Positions 34,377-46,061 of a DNA stretch of 64,000 nucleotides are shown piece by piece. Both the position numbers and the translations under genes were made by a program. Source of the DNA: Ophiocordyceps camponoti-saundersi (nom. inval.) (lineage: Eukaryota; Ascomycota; Sordariomycetes; Hypocreales; Ophiocordycipitaceae); assembly GCA_003339415.1 (NCBI GenBank), contig PDHQ01000005.1, positions 383,621 through 447,620 of the forward strand. The letters are read 5' to 3'. The notes beneath the pieces were generated by a model. That model was not told the DNA's origin. It did not search any database and saw nothing but the letters and a program-made list of their open reading frames with translations. Every line of letters begins with the position of its first letter. The first letter of the stretch is position 1.

Positions 34377-35742
34377 CTATATCTTGACATAGGCTGCGAG
34401 GACAAGAAAAAACAAGGGCAGCCAGTAAGCCGTTCTGAATGCCAAAAAGTTTTCACCCCTCGCTTCTTCTTCTTCTTCTTCTTCTTTTCTTCTTCTTCTT
34501 CTCCTCCTCCCGGGAGGTTCACCAGAGAAAGAGGAGGGGGGGGTTTCATGTTCAAGACTTACTTGCGTCGATTTGGCTGACCTGTGGAAGGGCCAGACGG
34601 ACCTTGTTCCGGTAAAGAGTTGGATTACGGAGCTGCAAAGGGTTCCCCTCGAAATAGACCGTCGTGAGATTCTGCTTATCCTTCAGGACGTTTTCCACAT
34701 CGTTGAAGTCTGCCAGCTGGTTGTAGCTGGCCCAGAGTTCTTCTAGCTCGCACAGGCTAGACAAGCCGCTCAGGCTGTTAACTTGGTTGTTAGAAATGTC
34801 GACTATCTTGAGCTTTTTGTTTTCCTTCAGTCCCTCAAGTGACTCGAGGGCGTTGTGCGACACGTAAAGCTCCTCCAGGTTGGGAACGTCCCTGAGCGGA
34901 GACAGGTCCTTGATACGATTGGACTGGATGCTGAGAAGTCGTAGATGAGGAAGACCGACTAGACCTGTCAATTCAGTAATCTTGTTCTTGCCCACCCACA
35001 GTTCCTCCAAGTTCTTGACGTGGTGGAGGTTCATCAGCTCCCGTATGCGATTGGAGCCGAGTTCGAGTGAGGTGAGGCTGTCGAGCCCCTCCAAACCTTC
35101 GATCCTGCTAATTTTGTTGGCGACGAGAAAAAGTTCTTTCAGCTGTTTCATGTGGCTGATGTGCTTGATGTGCTTAATCTTGTTGAAGCTCAAATCAAGA
35201 CTTGTGAGGTTCGGCAGCTGCTCCAGGCCGCGAATGTGAGAAATGAGATTGTCGTAGAGGTCGAGGTCTTTCAGCGTCGTGGCGAGGCATTCGAGGCCGT
35301 CGATGTGCTGTATGCGGTTTTGACGCAGGCAAATGCGTGTCACGTTGTGGAATCGCTCGAGTCCCAGCGACGTGATGTCTGCAACGCGAGATTGAGAACA
35401 CATGATCTCGTCCGTCTCGGAGTCTTCGCTATCGAGCAGATCTTTTCTATTCGTCAGTGGAGGGACAGCGCCTTCGGCGCGACGACGAAGACGACGAAGA
35501 CGCGCACCTTCGTCAGCGCTGATTTCCTGGACCTCCTGATCGGAAACGACGGCGCTATCGCCGGAACGTTCTAGATCAGACAAGGCCTCCGTGTTCACAG
35601 ATTTGGGTATCCGTAGCTTGCCGTCCCATCCTCTGCTGTTCCTCATTCGGGGGCTGGCAGTTTCGGGCGCGGGAGGGCGATCATCGTGAATGTCGATGTG
35701 GGCGGGCGAGTCGGAGTCCTTGTTCTGTGGGGGGGAGGGCAT
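34377..35742 (-). CDS. SDS22: Sds22, leucine-rich-repeat regulatory subunit of protein phosphatase 1
   Basis: Exons, complement: 34563-35742 and 34377-34393, giving 398 aa. Sds22 binds the PP1 catalytic subunit and acts in its maturation and in mitotic control. Seen: an acidic N-terminal region of about 115 residues, then a run of SDS22-type 22-residue leucine-rich repeats (NLTSLDLSFNKIKHI, NLEELWVGKNKITEL, NLEELYVSHNALESL) through about residue 360, and the family C-terminal cap ending RLALPQVSQIDATYVKI. The last exon is only 17 nt, after a 169-nt intron with a (CTT)n tract. Without it the protein would end in an unnatural IDASKS. The upstream open frame beyond 35742 is 5' UTR rich in homopolymer translation. 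Divergent from the hydrolase at 36215. Confidence 0.95.
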
Positions 35743-36214
35743 CTTTGAGAGACAAGCATGAGCTGCACTGCTCTTTAGTGTGTGAGTGTGTCTCTGAGTA
35801 TGCGTGTGGGTTTTTTTGTCCTTCGCATTCACCTCCTGAAAAATGGCGCTACATAAGGGGGTAGAGAGAGGGGGGGGGGGGGGGGGGGGTTGGGTGAGGT
35901 GATGCTTACGATTATTCCCTATAGCTGACGTCGTTCGTTCGTTCGTTATATTCGTGCATGATGTAAGCGACTCCCCCACCAGGCTACCTAGTGGTTGAAG
36001 CGGCAGAAAAGCGGAGGCGGGGGACGGGCGCTGAAAGGCATTCACGAGCCACGAAATTCGACGACAGCCTTAATCGAAAATGACGGCATCAAATGCACCG
36101 GCTGCTACCTCGCTAGGCGCCGGCTACTGAGCCGCCGCTTGCCTACTGGTCACTTACCAGGCTGAAAGACCAGCCGCACTTTCTCACGTGTCATGATAAT
36201 AGGCCCTCCATGCC
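35743..36214. promoter_or_regulatory. Divergent promoter region of Sds22 and the Bem46-type hydrolase
   Basis: 472 bp. It contains a 20-G run (35870-35889) and a CGTT tetranucleotide repeat near 35931-35947. No specific factor site is claimed. Confidence 0.5.
35870..35889 (+). repeat. Homopolymer of 20 G
   Basis: Uninterrupted, preceded by GAGAGAG, in the Sds22 upstream region. Confidence 0.9.
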
Positions 36215-37445
36215 ATGCGCTGGCTGTGTCGACGACCTGCTCTGCTTGGCGGCATCATTGCACGGCCGGTTTGGCCTTGTAGAGATGCTCGCCGGCGGAT
36301 TCATCTCCCGCAGATCGCCCTGCCGCCGCTTATCTTCAGCGGCCTCTTCCTGGCTTTGTGGTGTTGGAAGTGTACCATGCTGGTTCTCTTTCAGAATGTC
36401 ATCATTTACAACCCTTTCATGCCGCCCAACGCCAGGAGCATGCGCATTGCAGACTTCGCTCGCCAGTGCGGAGGTATCCGATGGCGCGAGGAGCGCATAT
36501 CATCTCTGGATGGGACGGCCATCGCCTTGTGTGTAAGCGAGATGGCGACCCAGAAGGCTGAAAGTTTAGGCAACAAGGCGATCACCCAAGTCTACATACT
36601 TTATTTTCAAGGTAGGCTGTTCTACAGCAGGCTACAGCGGCTCGAAAGGTGGAAGCTCACTCACTGCGCTTGCAGGCAACGCCTCGTCATTACCCCCTCG
36701 CCTGCCGGACATCTCCTGGGTATTACGTCGTCTACAAACTGTTGACGAGGCGGCCGTTCACTACACCACTGTTTGTCTCAGCTATCGCGGGTACTGGACG
36801 TCGCATGACCGGCCCTCGGAGTACGGCATCAACTTGGATGCTCAAGCTACGTTGCAATGGGTAGCTCAACTTCATCGGAATAAGTCCGCCACCGATCACT
36901 CTTCGCGATCTGTCTTCCTTCTCTGGGGCCAGAGTATTGGCTGCGGTTTCGCTACCAACTTGGCCGCAATGCCGAGTCGAACCTCATCTGAGACGAGAAT
37001 CAACGCGTTGATCTTGGAAACGCCCTTCACCAACACCCGCGCCATGCTCAAGGCCCTCTACCCTCAAAAGTGGCTGCCCTATCAATATCTGTGGCCGTTT
37101 CTTCGCAACCATCTCGACAGCTGCCAAAACTTACAGCTCATAGCCGCAAAGGGGCAGCTCCACCCTCCAGCAGTATACCTTGTGGAGGCGGCCAAGGATG
37201 AGCTTGTGCCTCGGGATCACGCCGCGGCCCTCCAACAAAGATGTCAGGACCTCGGCCTTGAAGTGAAGAAAATTTCTGTTGCAGGGGCCCTCCACAACGA
37301 AGTCATGATGCGCAAGAGCGGAAAGCAGGCCATTGTAGAGTCTATCTCTGAAGCCGTGGCGAGAGCCATCGCTCGGCCAGAGGTGGAAGAAGCCAGGACT
37401 GGTACACCATTGATGATGACGAGGCACCCTGAATCACGGATGTAG
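36215..37445 (+). CDS. Bem46/ABHD13-like alpha/beta hydrolase, membrane-anchored
   Basis: Exons: 36215-36611, 36676-37445, giving 388 aa. Seen: an N-terminal membrane helix (ALPPLIFSGLFLALWCW) at about 35-51, a GGIRWREER motif, nucleophile elbow GQSIG with Ser219, candidate acid Asp307 (EAAKDELVP) and His339 (GALHNEV). These are the full catalytic triad in the expected order. The 64-nt intron keeps frame and places a conserved Gly at the junction. Bem46-type proteins localise to the ER/perinuclear membrane in some fungi; their substrate is not established. The start is the first ATG giving the usual N terminus; other nearby ATGs are in the wrong frame. Confidence 0.85.
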
Positions 37446-38287
37446 GCAGGGCTCTTTTCTCAGGCCGTTGTACACAATTGTGACTTAAGAGAGAGACAGG
37501 TGAAGGTAGGCTACGCTCGACAAGTCTATCCGAAAAGGGGGCATGTCGAATGCGTTAATTGATGTGCGTATCCTTGAGATGATTGCCATGTCTACGTGTA
37601 ATTATGCATGCAGCAAAAATCTCCGTCCGTACATGCACGCACACCCTCCTAATGATGGCTCTGAGGCTATGAGGCACGTCATCGGCTAATGCAAGGACTT
37701 TGTGACACTTGGTGCTTAGACTTGTCAATTGTCGGACCAGAACCCGTTTATGGCCCTCACGTGATCTCGCGTGAGCCTCCCGTCCCACTCAATGCGCCAA
37801 TGGGCTGCAAGGCGCGTCTTACAGTCACGAGTTCGTCCCGCAAGAGTCACTCCAGCCCCGAAATCCGGGCCTGAGCCAGCTCGCCTCACTGCCCCGTCTA
37901 CCACCTACCGACCTACCCACTACTACCTAATTTAGAGTCTTGGGGGCCCTTGCTCTCCTACTTACGCCTCCTTTTTCTCCCCTCCGTCCGTCCTTTCTCT
38001 CTTCGGGAGTCGACGCTTGCTGAATTTTTTTTTTCTTTTACCCTCGGAATCCTTCTTTTTCCGCGCACAGATGCCTGGGTACATATAACGGGCTCTTCGC
38101 CACTGCCGCAGAGTTTTTCTTCTCTTCTCTTTCATCTCTTTTCGTGGGGAGTCTGAGAAGAAGAACAGAAAGAGAGAGAGAGAAGAAAAATGGGCAAGCA
38201 GTAGAACTTGTCAGCGGCATCTCGGAATAATTTGATCCCCAGCCCTCTTCTTGCTCATTCTTTTCTCTTCCTCTTTGCTCGGTAGAG
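37446..38287. other. Intergenic, upstream of the BTB gene
   Basis: Includes the 3' UTR of the hydrolase and a pyrimidine-rich promoter/5' UTR (CT tracts from about 37960 to 38150, GA tract near 38160-38190). No supportable gene. Confidence 0.6.
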
Positions 38288-39292
38288 ATGCTTAGATCAC
38301 GCACTACGACGTCCAACTCTAACAGGAGCTTCTCGTCCAAGAATAACGGCAAAACCAAGGTCTCAAAGTCGAACTCTTCCTTCAGCAAAGACGGTGGTGG
38401 TGGTAATGGCGGCGTGTCGAAGAAGCGTCATGAACATCGCTCCCGCAGGCTTGCGGCGGTAGAGATGGCTGTCAAAAGCGATGATGTCGCTTCTGTTTCT
38501 AGCGGGTAAGTTTCATGGAGAATTGCCCCCCCTCATTCACTTTCGTCTTTCTCCTGCGTCTCGTCATCATGAGTCTGGCTCACCTTTGCCGACAAGTGGT
38601 CCCCCGACGTCGGCCATCGTCACGCTCGTCGTCGGAGCAGAGCAACGACTCTTTGCCGCCCACGAAGCCGTCCTCTGCTCAAGCCCCTACTTCCTCAGCC
38701 TTCTGCAAGGTGCCTACCCTCCCCAACAGGCCACCAAACGCGTATCTCTTCCGGACGAGCAGCCCGACATCTTCAGCTCCGTGCTCGAGTTCCTATACAA
38801 GGGGGACTACTTCCCCCGTCTCAAGCACAACAAGAGGCGCAACTCCTGGGAACTTGAGTGTGCTTCAGACGAGGAGCGGACCTCGGTCGAGAGCACCGTT
38901 TATCATCGAGGCGTCGACGGAGAGCTCCTCAAGGACACCGTCATCTATTGTGCCGCCGTAAGATACGGCCTTGAAGAGCTGAAGAGGCTAGCTCTCCGGA
39001 AGCAAGGCCTTCGTGAGTCGTCTCCCCTGGCGCCATTGATAAATCTGACTGTGAAGTAGAATCTGGTATCCAGTGCAGCACCATCTTGGCCTCTGCCCGC
39101 TACGCCTATGCCAACACGCCCGACAATGATTCCAAGCTGCGAGCTCATTACCTTGCTCTCATCATTCGCTCTCGCGCTACATTCAAGCGTAGCGGAACCA
39201 TGCAGCTAGAGATGTACAACGGTGGCACTCAGCTCTTCTTCGATCTATTTGTCGCCATGTCCAATCACATCGACGACGTTTCATCGGCATAG
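38288..39292 (+). CDS. BTB/POZ domain protein
   Basis: Exons: 38288-38505, 38597-39012, 39060-39292, giving 288 aa. Seen: a Ser/Asn/Lys-rich N-terminal 70 residues, then a BTB fold: AIVTLVVGAEQRLFAAHEAVLCSSPYF... with FSSVLEFLYKGDY and the C-terminal helices AVRYGLEELKRLALRKQ. After it come a helical QSGIQCSTILASARYAYA segment and a conserved LRAHYLALIIRSR. BTB proteins are dimerisation or Cullin-3 adaptor modules; no partner domain (Kelch, MATH) is present, so the role is open. The first acceptor was chosen at 38596 because the nearer AG at 38573 puts the BTB in the wrong frame. The second intron is short (47 nt). Confidence 0.87.
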
Positions 39293-40412
39293 TGGCTCCT
39301 GGGGAGAACTTGGGTGAAGAAGGAAAGTGAAAGTCTATCAAGATTGTCATGGATCGTGGGATCTCTTCTTTTCATCTCCTCTTGTACGAATTCTCTGTCT
39401 GCAATCTGTATCATTCTCAATACCGCCTCAAGGTGACGGATCAGGATTACGTCTGGTGAGGTAAGGAATCGTGCTGCGGCACATTAGAATTGTAGATATA
39501 GTTATCTCAAATGCAAATGCTACGTGTCTTAGGCCTCTATCTACCTGCCTGCCTGCCCTGTTGTGACGGTCTGACGAAAGTCGTTGCTTTTCCCTTTCAT
39601 CACCTGCTCTCACCGTCCTTTTTTTTGTCTCTCCGTTGTTCTGGCCTGTGCCCTTTTTTCTCTTCAAAAGCAAAAGAAAGAAGACTAGCCAGTAAAAGAC
39701 CCGTGAAAAGACCCGTGGGGGTGGAGGATGAGACACGACGCCGTTATCGGTTCGTGTGCGCCTTGGTTTGCCTTGCGTAACCAACAGTTGGTGATGCAGG
39801 CGCCTCGTTCCCGATGCAACCCTCCACAGGCTGCTTTGTATGTACAGCCGCAAGAGTCTCCTTTTCGATTTTATTATCATACTATCTGCATTGGGGATAT
39901 CCGGGTACAGTTCCAAGTCCAACCCCCCCCCCCTTCCCCCGGCTAGCCCCTAAATCAGCCTCACCAGGGTGAGTCATCGATCAAAGGTTCATCCGGATGA
40001 GTGAAGAAAGAAGAAATGGGGTTTGAAATCTAAAGTCAAACGTTGTATCCCTATAAGGAATCGACAGACACGGTGCTCGCTATTGGCTATCAAGTTCACC
40101 GAAAAGCTTGGATCAGGCGCAAGAAGAAGCACCCGTTATCTGCCGCGTGCATATGTATACCGTGAGCATGGACTTATTTTTACATAAATTGTCATGACTT
40201 ATTCCATAAGAGTCAGCGTCCCTCGTAGTCATGCCTGGGCGAAGGATGGCCATCAGTGACCCATCACCAAATGTAAAGGGGTTGGGGGGGGGGGGGGGGC
40301 AGGAGAGGGTGTATCCTATACCTGAAGCAACCATCGATTCCGCTCACTGGACTTCGAACTTCCAGCAGGGGTCGTCAAGATATCGAGACGCAGCAGCCGG
40401 CCGGCTCAGTTC
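39293..40412. other. Intergenic between convergent genes
   Basis: It holds the 3' UTRs of the BTB and PCI genes, a C-rich run at about 39926-39937 and a 16-G run at 40284-40299. No coding evidence on either strand. Confidence 0.6.
40284..40299 (+). repeat. Homopolymer of 16 G
   Basis: Follows GGGGTT, downstream of the PCI gene stop on the minus strand. Confidence 0.85.
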
Positions 40413-42065
40413 TCAAATCCCAGTTCCGGGAAAGGCCCCCTTTTTGGACAGTACGACGATTCCTCGCTCCCGTGCGATGTAACCTTTCATGAGATCCTGG
40501 ATTCAGTATGGCAAGGTCAGTGACTGGTGCTGATGAAGAGTACTTCACTTTGGGATTTCTCACCTTGTATATCATATTGGCAATCAGGCATTCCACCTCG
40601 TCCGTATCAATGTGCTCTTTGCCGCTGCTAATGCAGACGGCGGCTCGGAACTCCGCCACGGGAATCCGGGTACGCCGCACCGGGGCTGCATCTGTTTCCT
40701 TCGGCTCTTCAAATCCCCCGACGATGAACACTTTGCGCAAAAGGTTTCGGAGGGCAATGTCACGGCCGCGTTCAAGCGTCAGGTAAATGCGTTGTTTGAC
40801 AAACTCCTCCTCAGCCTCTTGCAGCGCCAAGTCAAAGCCCTGCAGATCGCCACGTTTGATGCAATCTGACAGTGGCAGAAAAAGTCGCTGGAGGCGAGGG
40901 AATGTCCCTAAAAGCTTCTTCGTGGGAAGGACATGGCTCGTGAGCAGTTTGCAGGGAACGAGGTATGTCAAAATGCGCCTGGAGAAAATGTTATTTAACG
41001 TCTGTTCTGTCGCTTCTTGGGTCTTACTTACTCCAGATTCGCCCTCGCATCCTTGTGACAAAGCTTCCATGCCTCAATGAGACGTTCCTCTGCCTAAGTC
41101 CTATCATCAGCGATACTGCACATCCAGAAAGCAGTCAAGGAGGAGCGAACCTGGACATAGTTTTCCTCGAGGAAAAAGAGGACACCTTCGTAATATCTGA
41201 AGGTCACTCTTTGGGCTGCGGGGAAGCTCTCCAACGAAGGCATATCTCCTTTGTCGTTGTAGACGGCCAGAGTCTTGAGTATAGTCCTCGACAGTGAGGC
41301 AGAGTTGAGCTTGAAGTACGTCTTGAACAGCAGGTTGATGATGTAGTAGATCCCCCACTTCCTTGACTCCTCCAAGGGTGCTCTAAAGGCATCGTCAGCT
41401 ATGCCAATGGTCTCCAACGGGATAGCATCTTGCCTGTCGTTGAGGCACAGCGTGAAGATACGTTTCAGATGCTGTTCACAGTCTCTGAGCTGTGCCTGCT
41501 TCTCCAACTCTGGGTCGAAGTCGTCATGCATCATGGCGACGCCGGCGGAAGGGTCTATGCTAATACGACTGCGCTCCTCATCAGACTTGATGGCGAACAG
41601 CCTGAGATACTTGCCAACCATATACAGACTCGGAATGGTCCAGGCCTCGAAACCGAAATTGTTGTAACCCCTAATCAACATTGACAAGAGTTCCCTCCAG
41701 GCTTCATACGTGTTGGTCCAGGTCGACTGAGGCTCTTCGGTCAGCTTCAAATTGGCGAGCGAGTGCGTGATTCTTCTAACATTTCCACTCTCTCCAGCAA
41801 GTATCTCGCCGAGGGCTTTCCAGTAAGAAGTGTAGACCTCAACCCAGCCTTTCACTTCTTCAGAGTCGAGGCTTCTCTGGTGAGCTGTCCCAATCTTTAT
41901 GAAGTTCTTGATGTCTCCCCTTACGGCGTGAGCGTTGGTACTTTGCCAGACTCTTACGAGTCTTTGAGGATCATCAAGCGGCGGAACCGGCGATAGAGTC
42001 TGTGCAAGCAGATAGCCGTTGCGCAGGGCATGCGCCTGAGCAAACGCCTCGAATAAGTCGTTCAT
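40413..42065 (-). CDS. CSN12/Thp1 (PCID2)-family PCI domain protein
   Basis: Exons, complement: 41151-42065, 41032-41093, 40564-40978, 40413-40496, giving 491 aa. The family holds Thp1/PCID2 (TREX-2 mRNA export) and Csn12 (COP9-signalosome-associated). Seen: the N-terminal [20 protein letters not shown], helical repeats through about 305, then the PCI winged-helix part ([16 protein letters not shown] stretch, [29 protein letters not shown]) and the end [22 protein letters not shown] typical of CSN12/PCID2. The 62-nt second exon and both flanking introns are needed to restore [15 protein letters not shown]. The first donor (gttcgc) is weak, but the junction matches the family. Csn12 versus Thp1 orthology is not decided by eye; length and end favour CSN12. 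Divergent from eL20. Confidence 0.88.
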
Positions 42066-42752
42066 GATACGTGGCGATGTATAGCAATGCAGGTTCCAAT
42101 AGACAAGAATGTCTAGAAGACGCCCGGCCCGTAAGAATGGCTGTTTCTTTCCAATTTGCCTCACCTGAAAGGTGTTTTCTTGCAAGTTGACGCGTCGAGA
42201 TGGAGGCAGCGCCGCAACTGGAGGCTGGATGAGGGACCAATGGTACGTACCTGGGTAGTTGTCGCTTCTCGTCTTTGGCGGGCAGCTGCCCAGTCATCAC
42301 GTGATATAAGGTGTAGCAGCGACGAAAAGAGTCGAAGAACAGGAATTCAGCAAACCTATGCCCCATTACATGATCCCATTAGCAGTTGAGGAGAGACATC
42401 TTCCATTTCTGCACTCGCGCTCATGGTTTAATTCTTGCAATTTTTCGGCAGATTCGACTCCCTTTGCTGTATCATTCAAGTGATGTGTGGATGGCATATC
42501 TCTGAGTGTGCAAATAGAATCAACCGGTGCCGATTCCGCAGTGGGGCTCTGTCTACTACCTGAGCCAATCAAAGGCCCCCTCTGAGCCAAACGTTTTTCC
42601 TAGCCCTCTCCACCCTCCGCACACAAAAATTATCGCTTATTGCGTCCATCGACAAACCCTCAAACTTGGCCAGCAGTCGAAGGCATTGACCGCCGTCACC
42701 GTGAGTCCCGCGCTATACTGTCACGCTCACGCCGTGCTAACCGTTATCAAAG
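42066..42752. promoter_or_regulatory. Divergent promoter region of the PCI gene and eL20
   Basis: 687 bp with no supportable gene. The eL20 side is pyrimidine-rich (CCTCTCCACCCTCC near 42603) and includes ACAAACCCTCAAACTTGG at 42652, typical of ribosomal-protein promoters in style only. Confidence 0.45.
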
Positions 42753-43726
42753 ATGGGTAAGTCGATCTCTATTATCTCTGGCTCTCCTCTCGCCCTGTGC
42801 ACCGCCACGGTTTCGAGTTCCAACAAACATCTCACGGCATTCGACGACAATGCACCCTCCCCATATGTCGATGCCTCACGAGGCAAATGACGACGATTCA
42901 TGAAATGCGCCATTGTTCATTAGACAACTGGCCTCGGACTTCCATCGGCTGCAAGATTAGTCGGGAATGGTGGATAGCTTCTTCAGGACGACGGGATGGA
43001 AAGCGCGACGATCCTCTATCTCCTTGCACTTCCGCTGCAACTTCAAAAATCGTCATGCACAAGATACACGAAGCTGACGACTCTTCGCAACAGGTCGTCT
43101 TGAGGAATACGAGGTCATTGGGCGTCATCTGCCCACTGAGGCCAACCCGACGCCGGACATGTACCGGATGACCATCTTCGCCCCCAACCAGACCGTCGCC
43201 AAGTCCAGATTCTGGTACTTCTTGCGAGGCTTGCGTAAAGTCAAGAAGGCCACGGGCGAGATCGTCAGCATCAAGACAGTATGCAGATCTTCTTCAATGA
43301 GCTGGGCAAAGACGGTTGCTTACATCGCATGCAGCTGCAAGAGAAGCGTCCTCAGAAAGTCAAGAACTTTGGCATTTGGCTCCGCTACGACTCCCGCTCC
43401 GGCACGCACAACATGTACAAGGAGTATCGTGAGATGTCGCGCGTGGAGGCCGTCGAGGCACTTTATGCCGACATGGCTGCCCGCCACCGTGCTCGCTTCA
43501 GGTCGATTCACGTATGCCCTCAACTAGCTCTTCCCCTCCTCGGGTCCGTATCGCTGACATGGCTTAGATTCTCCGCGTCGTGGAGCTCGAGAAGACGGAG
43601 GATATCAAGCGGCCGTACATCAAGCAGCTCGTCACCAAGAGCCTCAAATTCCCCCTCCCTCACCGCATCAGCAAGGGCTCCACCAAGAAGCTATTTAGCG
43701 CGACGCGCCCGTCTACCTATGCTTAG
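42753..43726 (+). CDS. RPL20: 60S ribosomal protein eL20 (L20, L18a family)
   Basis: Exons: 42753-42756, 43094-43278, 43335-43511, 43568-43726, giving 174 aa, exactly the usual family length. Seen: [76 protein letters not shown] and the C-terminal [18 protein letters not shown]. The first exon is only ATGG, followed by a 337-nt intron, the long first intron often seen in ribosomal protein genes. The second intron's acceptor was taken at 43334, giving [13 protein letters not shown]; the exact residues there are the only uncertain point. Confidence 0.95.
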
Positions 43727-44457
43727 TGTTTCTACTTTTTGGGGATGGTTGGGCAAGATCTGCGGGTGTTCACTACGGTTTATGGAAATATCATGTCATT
43801 CACCTGACGCCTCAGGCTGCGAATGGAGCCAAAGAAAAAAGAAATTTGACAATCTTCGACAAGCCTCCAGCTCTGGAGGGGGGTTGGCGTCAATGTGGTG
43901 AAAGCCTCGAGATCCAAACCGTCCGAGAACCTCGGTGCTGGTAAAGGTGGAGGGGCTTCAGGTAGAAACGCTCTGCGAATCGAGGCCACAAGACACACCT
44001 ATCACCTACCTGCACTTGGTCAACTCGCCGAACAAACCTGGCGATTCGTCACGCAAATGGTCATTTCTGCGTCTCGAGGCTGGGAACGTGATACGTAATT
44101 TCGCTGAGGTGCCCGGGTGCTATAGACACCTATAAGATACCGTACCCATCACATTGTTGTGCCGAGGGCGACGCCGCGATGAGCATATCATATCGGCTAA
44201 TTGCAAGTTTGGAGAGAAATTCATGTTCCGCGGCTATGAGAGAAAGGGGGTAAAGGGGTAAAATGCCTTACGGGGTAACCGTCTAATCATTGGCGTGACG
44301 CGCCAAGCATTTTAAGTTACCCCCTGTCAGGATGGGGATCCCTCCCCGCCCCCACACTCTCCATCAACGTCCCGCAAGACGCCTCGTCATCACCCATCAT
44401 CACAACGCCTGATCTTTTTCTTTTCCTCGCTGCTTCCACTCACGAGTCTTTGCCACA
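43727..44457. other. Intergenic, upstream of the DUF1772-like gene
   Basis: Contains the eL20 3' UTR and, at 44255-44323, a pair of nested inverted repeats described separately. No supportable gene. Confidence 0.6.
44255..44323. repeat. Nested inverted repeats upstream of the DUF1772-like gene
   Basis: Outer arms GGGGTAAAATGC (44255-44266) and the imperfect complement GCATTTTAAGTTACCCC (44307-44323). Inner arms TTGGCG (44290-44295) and CGCCAA (44301-44306) are perfect, with a 5-bp spacer. Confidence 0.75.
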
Positions 44458-45066
44458 ATGCGATTTCCAGCTCCGCCCTTGATTGCTGTCGCCACCGGCA
44501 TCGTCGGCTCGGCTTGGGCTTCTGGTATGTGTTTTCCTCGGCGGCTTACACCAGCCCAGGAGAGGAGAAAGGGGGGGTAAACTTTGCAAAGAGATTTCCT
44601 GGCAAAGGTTCTTTCTCTCTACGTTTTCTCATCTATATTCTTGTTAGGTGTCATCATGGCCTTCTCCATAGCTGCTCCGGCCGCGGCAAGAACCTCCCCG
44701 GACGCCGCCGCCACGGCAAAGGTCTGGCGCGAGTTTTACGCCCGAGGCGCCAACCTGATGCCAAAGGTAGTCACCGTCGTCGCCATGTCATACGCCTACG
44801 TCGCGTACTACGTCCGTGATCGCGGCGGTCACTGGGCTGGCTTTGTCGCCGCCGCCTGCTCGGCTCTCTCTATAGTGCCCTACACCCTGACCGTCATGAA
44901 GAAGACGAACGCGGCGTTGCACCAGGCTGCCGCCCGCACGCCCGACGATAGTGCTCGCGTCTACAGCTTGGTCGACACTTGGGCTGGTTTGAACTTTGCG
45001 CGTGGAATCTTTCCCCTCGTCGGAACCATTCTGGGCATTAAGTCTTTCCTCGAAAACATTCTGTAG
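44458..45066 (+). CDS. Small DUF1772-like (anthrone-oxygenase-like) membrane protein
   Basis: Exons: 44458-44524, 44648-45066, giving 161 aa. Seen: four hydrophobic segments (IAVATGIVGSAWASGVIMAF, VVTVVAMSYAYVAYYV, WAGFVAAACSALSIVPYTL, ARGIFPLVGTILGI) with the typical WREFYARGANLMPK segment after the first. Size and helix spacing match DUF1772 proteins, whose few characterised members are anthrone oxygenases in polyketide pathways. No such pathway genes are nearby, so catalysis should not be assumed. The 123-nt intron joins ASG to VIMAF. Converges on the chromodomain gene. Confidence 0.75.
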
Positions 45067-45349
45067 CCTGGATTGCCTGTACTTGGATGACTTGCTCATA
45101 GGTGCGACCACAAGAAATCTCATTACGTTGTATCAGGATTGACTTGCTGCTTTCAGCCATTCGCCTGGGTCTCGGGCCTCACGGTCTTTGTGAAGCAATC
45201 AGGCCGGCAGGAACACGCAAAGCAAACTTGTCACTTGTCTTATGAACTTGGAGCCTGCTGTTTGTACCAAGCGAAAGTTTCTAGATCGCTGGATAAATGC
45301 ACAGGTGTGAAGGCGACCTATCTATCCTCTTCGGCTGCCTTTGGCGTCA

Positions 45350-46061
45350 TCATCCCGATGCTTTTTTCGCGATGTTGTTCTCATAAGCTATGATGGCCGT
45401 CGAGCAGTTGGTCATGTTGATCTTGGGCTCCCATGTATTGCTCTTGGAATCGAAGCCCTTCCACTTGACGAGATAAAAGTGTTCCAACGTATCCTCGTCG
45501 ATGGCAGAGTCAACGATGCGTTCAATTTCCCATTCTTTGCCACCTTTTCGATCCGCTTTCGCTGCCAGCCGCCGCTGCGGCTTGCCCTTACTAGACGCCG
45601 GTGCGAACGACTCAGGGGCCGAGCGGACCCTGCCAGAACGACGAAGCATGCCTTTATCTACTTTGTCGAAAGTCTTTTTTGTAGAGCCCTTGGGCCGACC
45701 ACGCTTCTTCTCGTGGTTCGCTGAAGCTATGAAACCTTCGCGGGCCTGGCTAGTGGACGCTTGAGAAGAATTCATTCTCGTCTTCGGGCGAGCAGATGCA
45801 GACTTGCTCCTGATAACAGGAACGTTGATCTTGTTGATACTAGGACCTTCGCCACTGCCCTGGAGAGGATCCCAATCCAGGGCGTCGTCTCGATCCTCAT
45901 CATTCTCCACGCTCGGATGAAGTCTGAAGGCCGGTCAGCTCATCACTCCGGGAGAAAAAACTGTAGGTAAAGCGCGTCGGGTTTACTTACGCGTCAACTT
46001 CATCAAGGCGCACCATGGTCTCGCGGCCAATGAAAACTGAAGCCATCCGAGACAGAGACAT
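45350..46061 (-). CDS. Small chromodomain protein with AT-hook-like motif
   Basis: Exons, complement: 45991-46061, 45350-45923, giving 214 aa (199 aa if the later ATG at 46016 is used). Seen: an acidic N terminus, a basic KKRGRPKGSTKK (AT-hook-like) near 95-106, RRSGRVRSAPESF, and a C-terminal chromodomain EWEIERIVD...HFYLVKWKGFDSKSNTWEP ending near the stop. Candidate cage aromatics are the W of EWEIE, the W of VKWKG and the W of NTWEP. There is no chromoshadow domain, so it is not HP1. A histone methyl-lysine reader role is inferred from the fold only. Three in-frame ATGs (46061, 46046, 46016) are possible starts; the first was used. Confidence 0.82.

Noticed and set aside
34552..36045. N-terminal extension of Sds22 up to 36045
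   Set aside because: The extra 101 residues are Pro- and His/Thr-repeat translations of G and GT tracts; the family start is at 35742.
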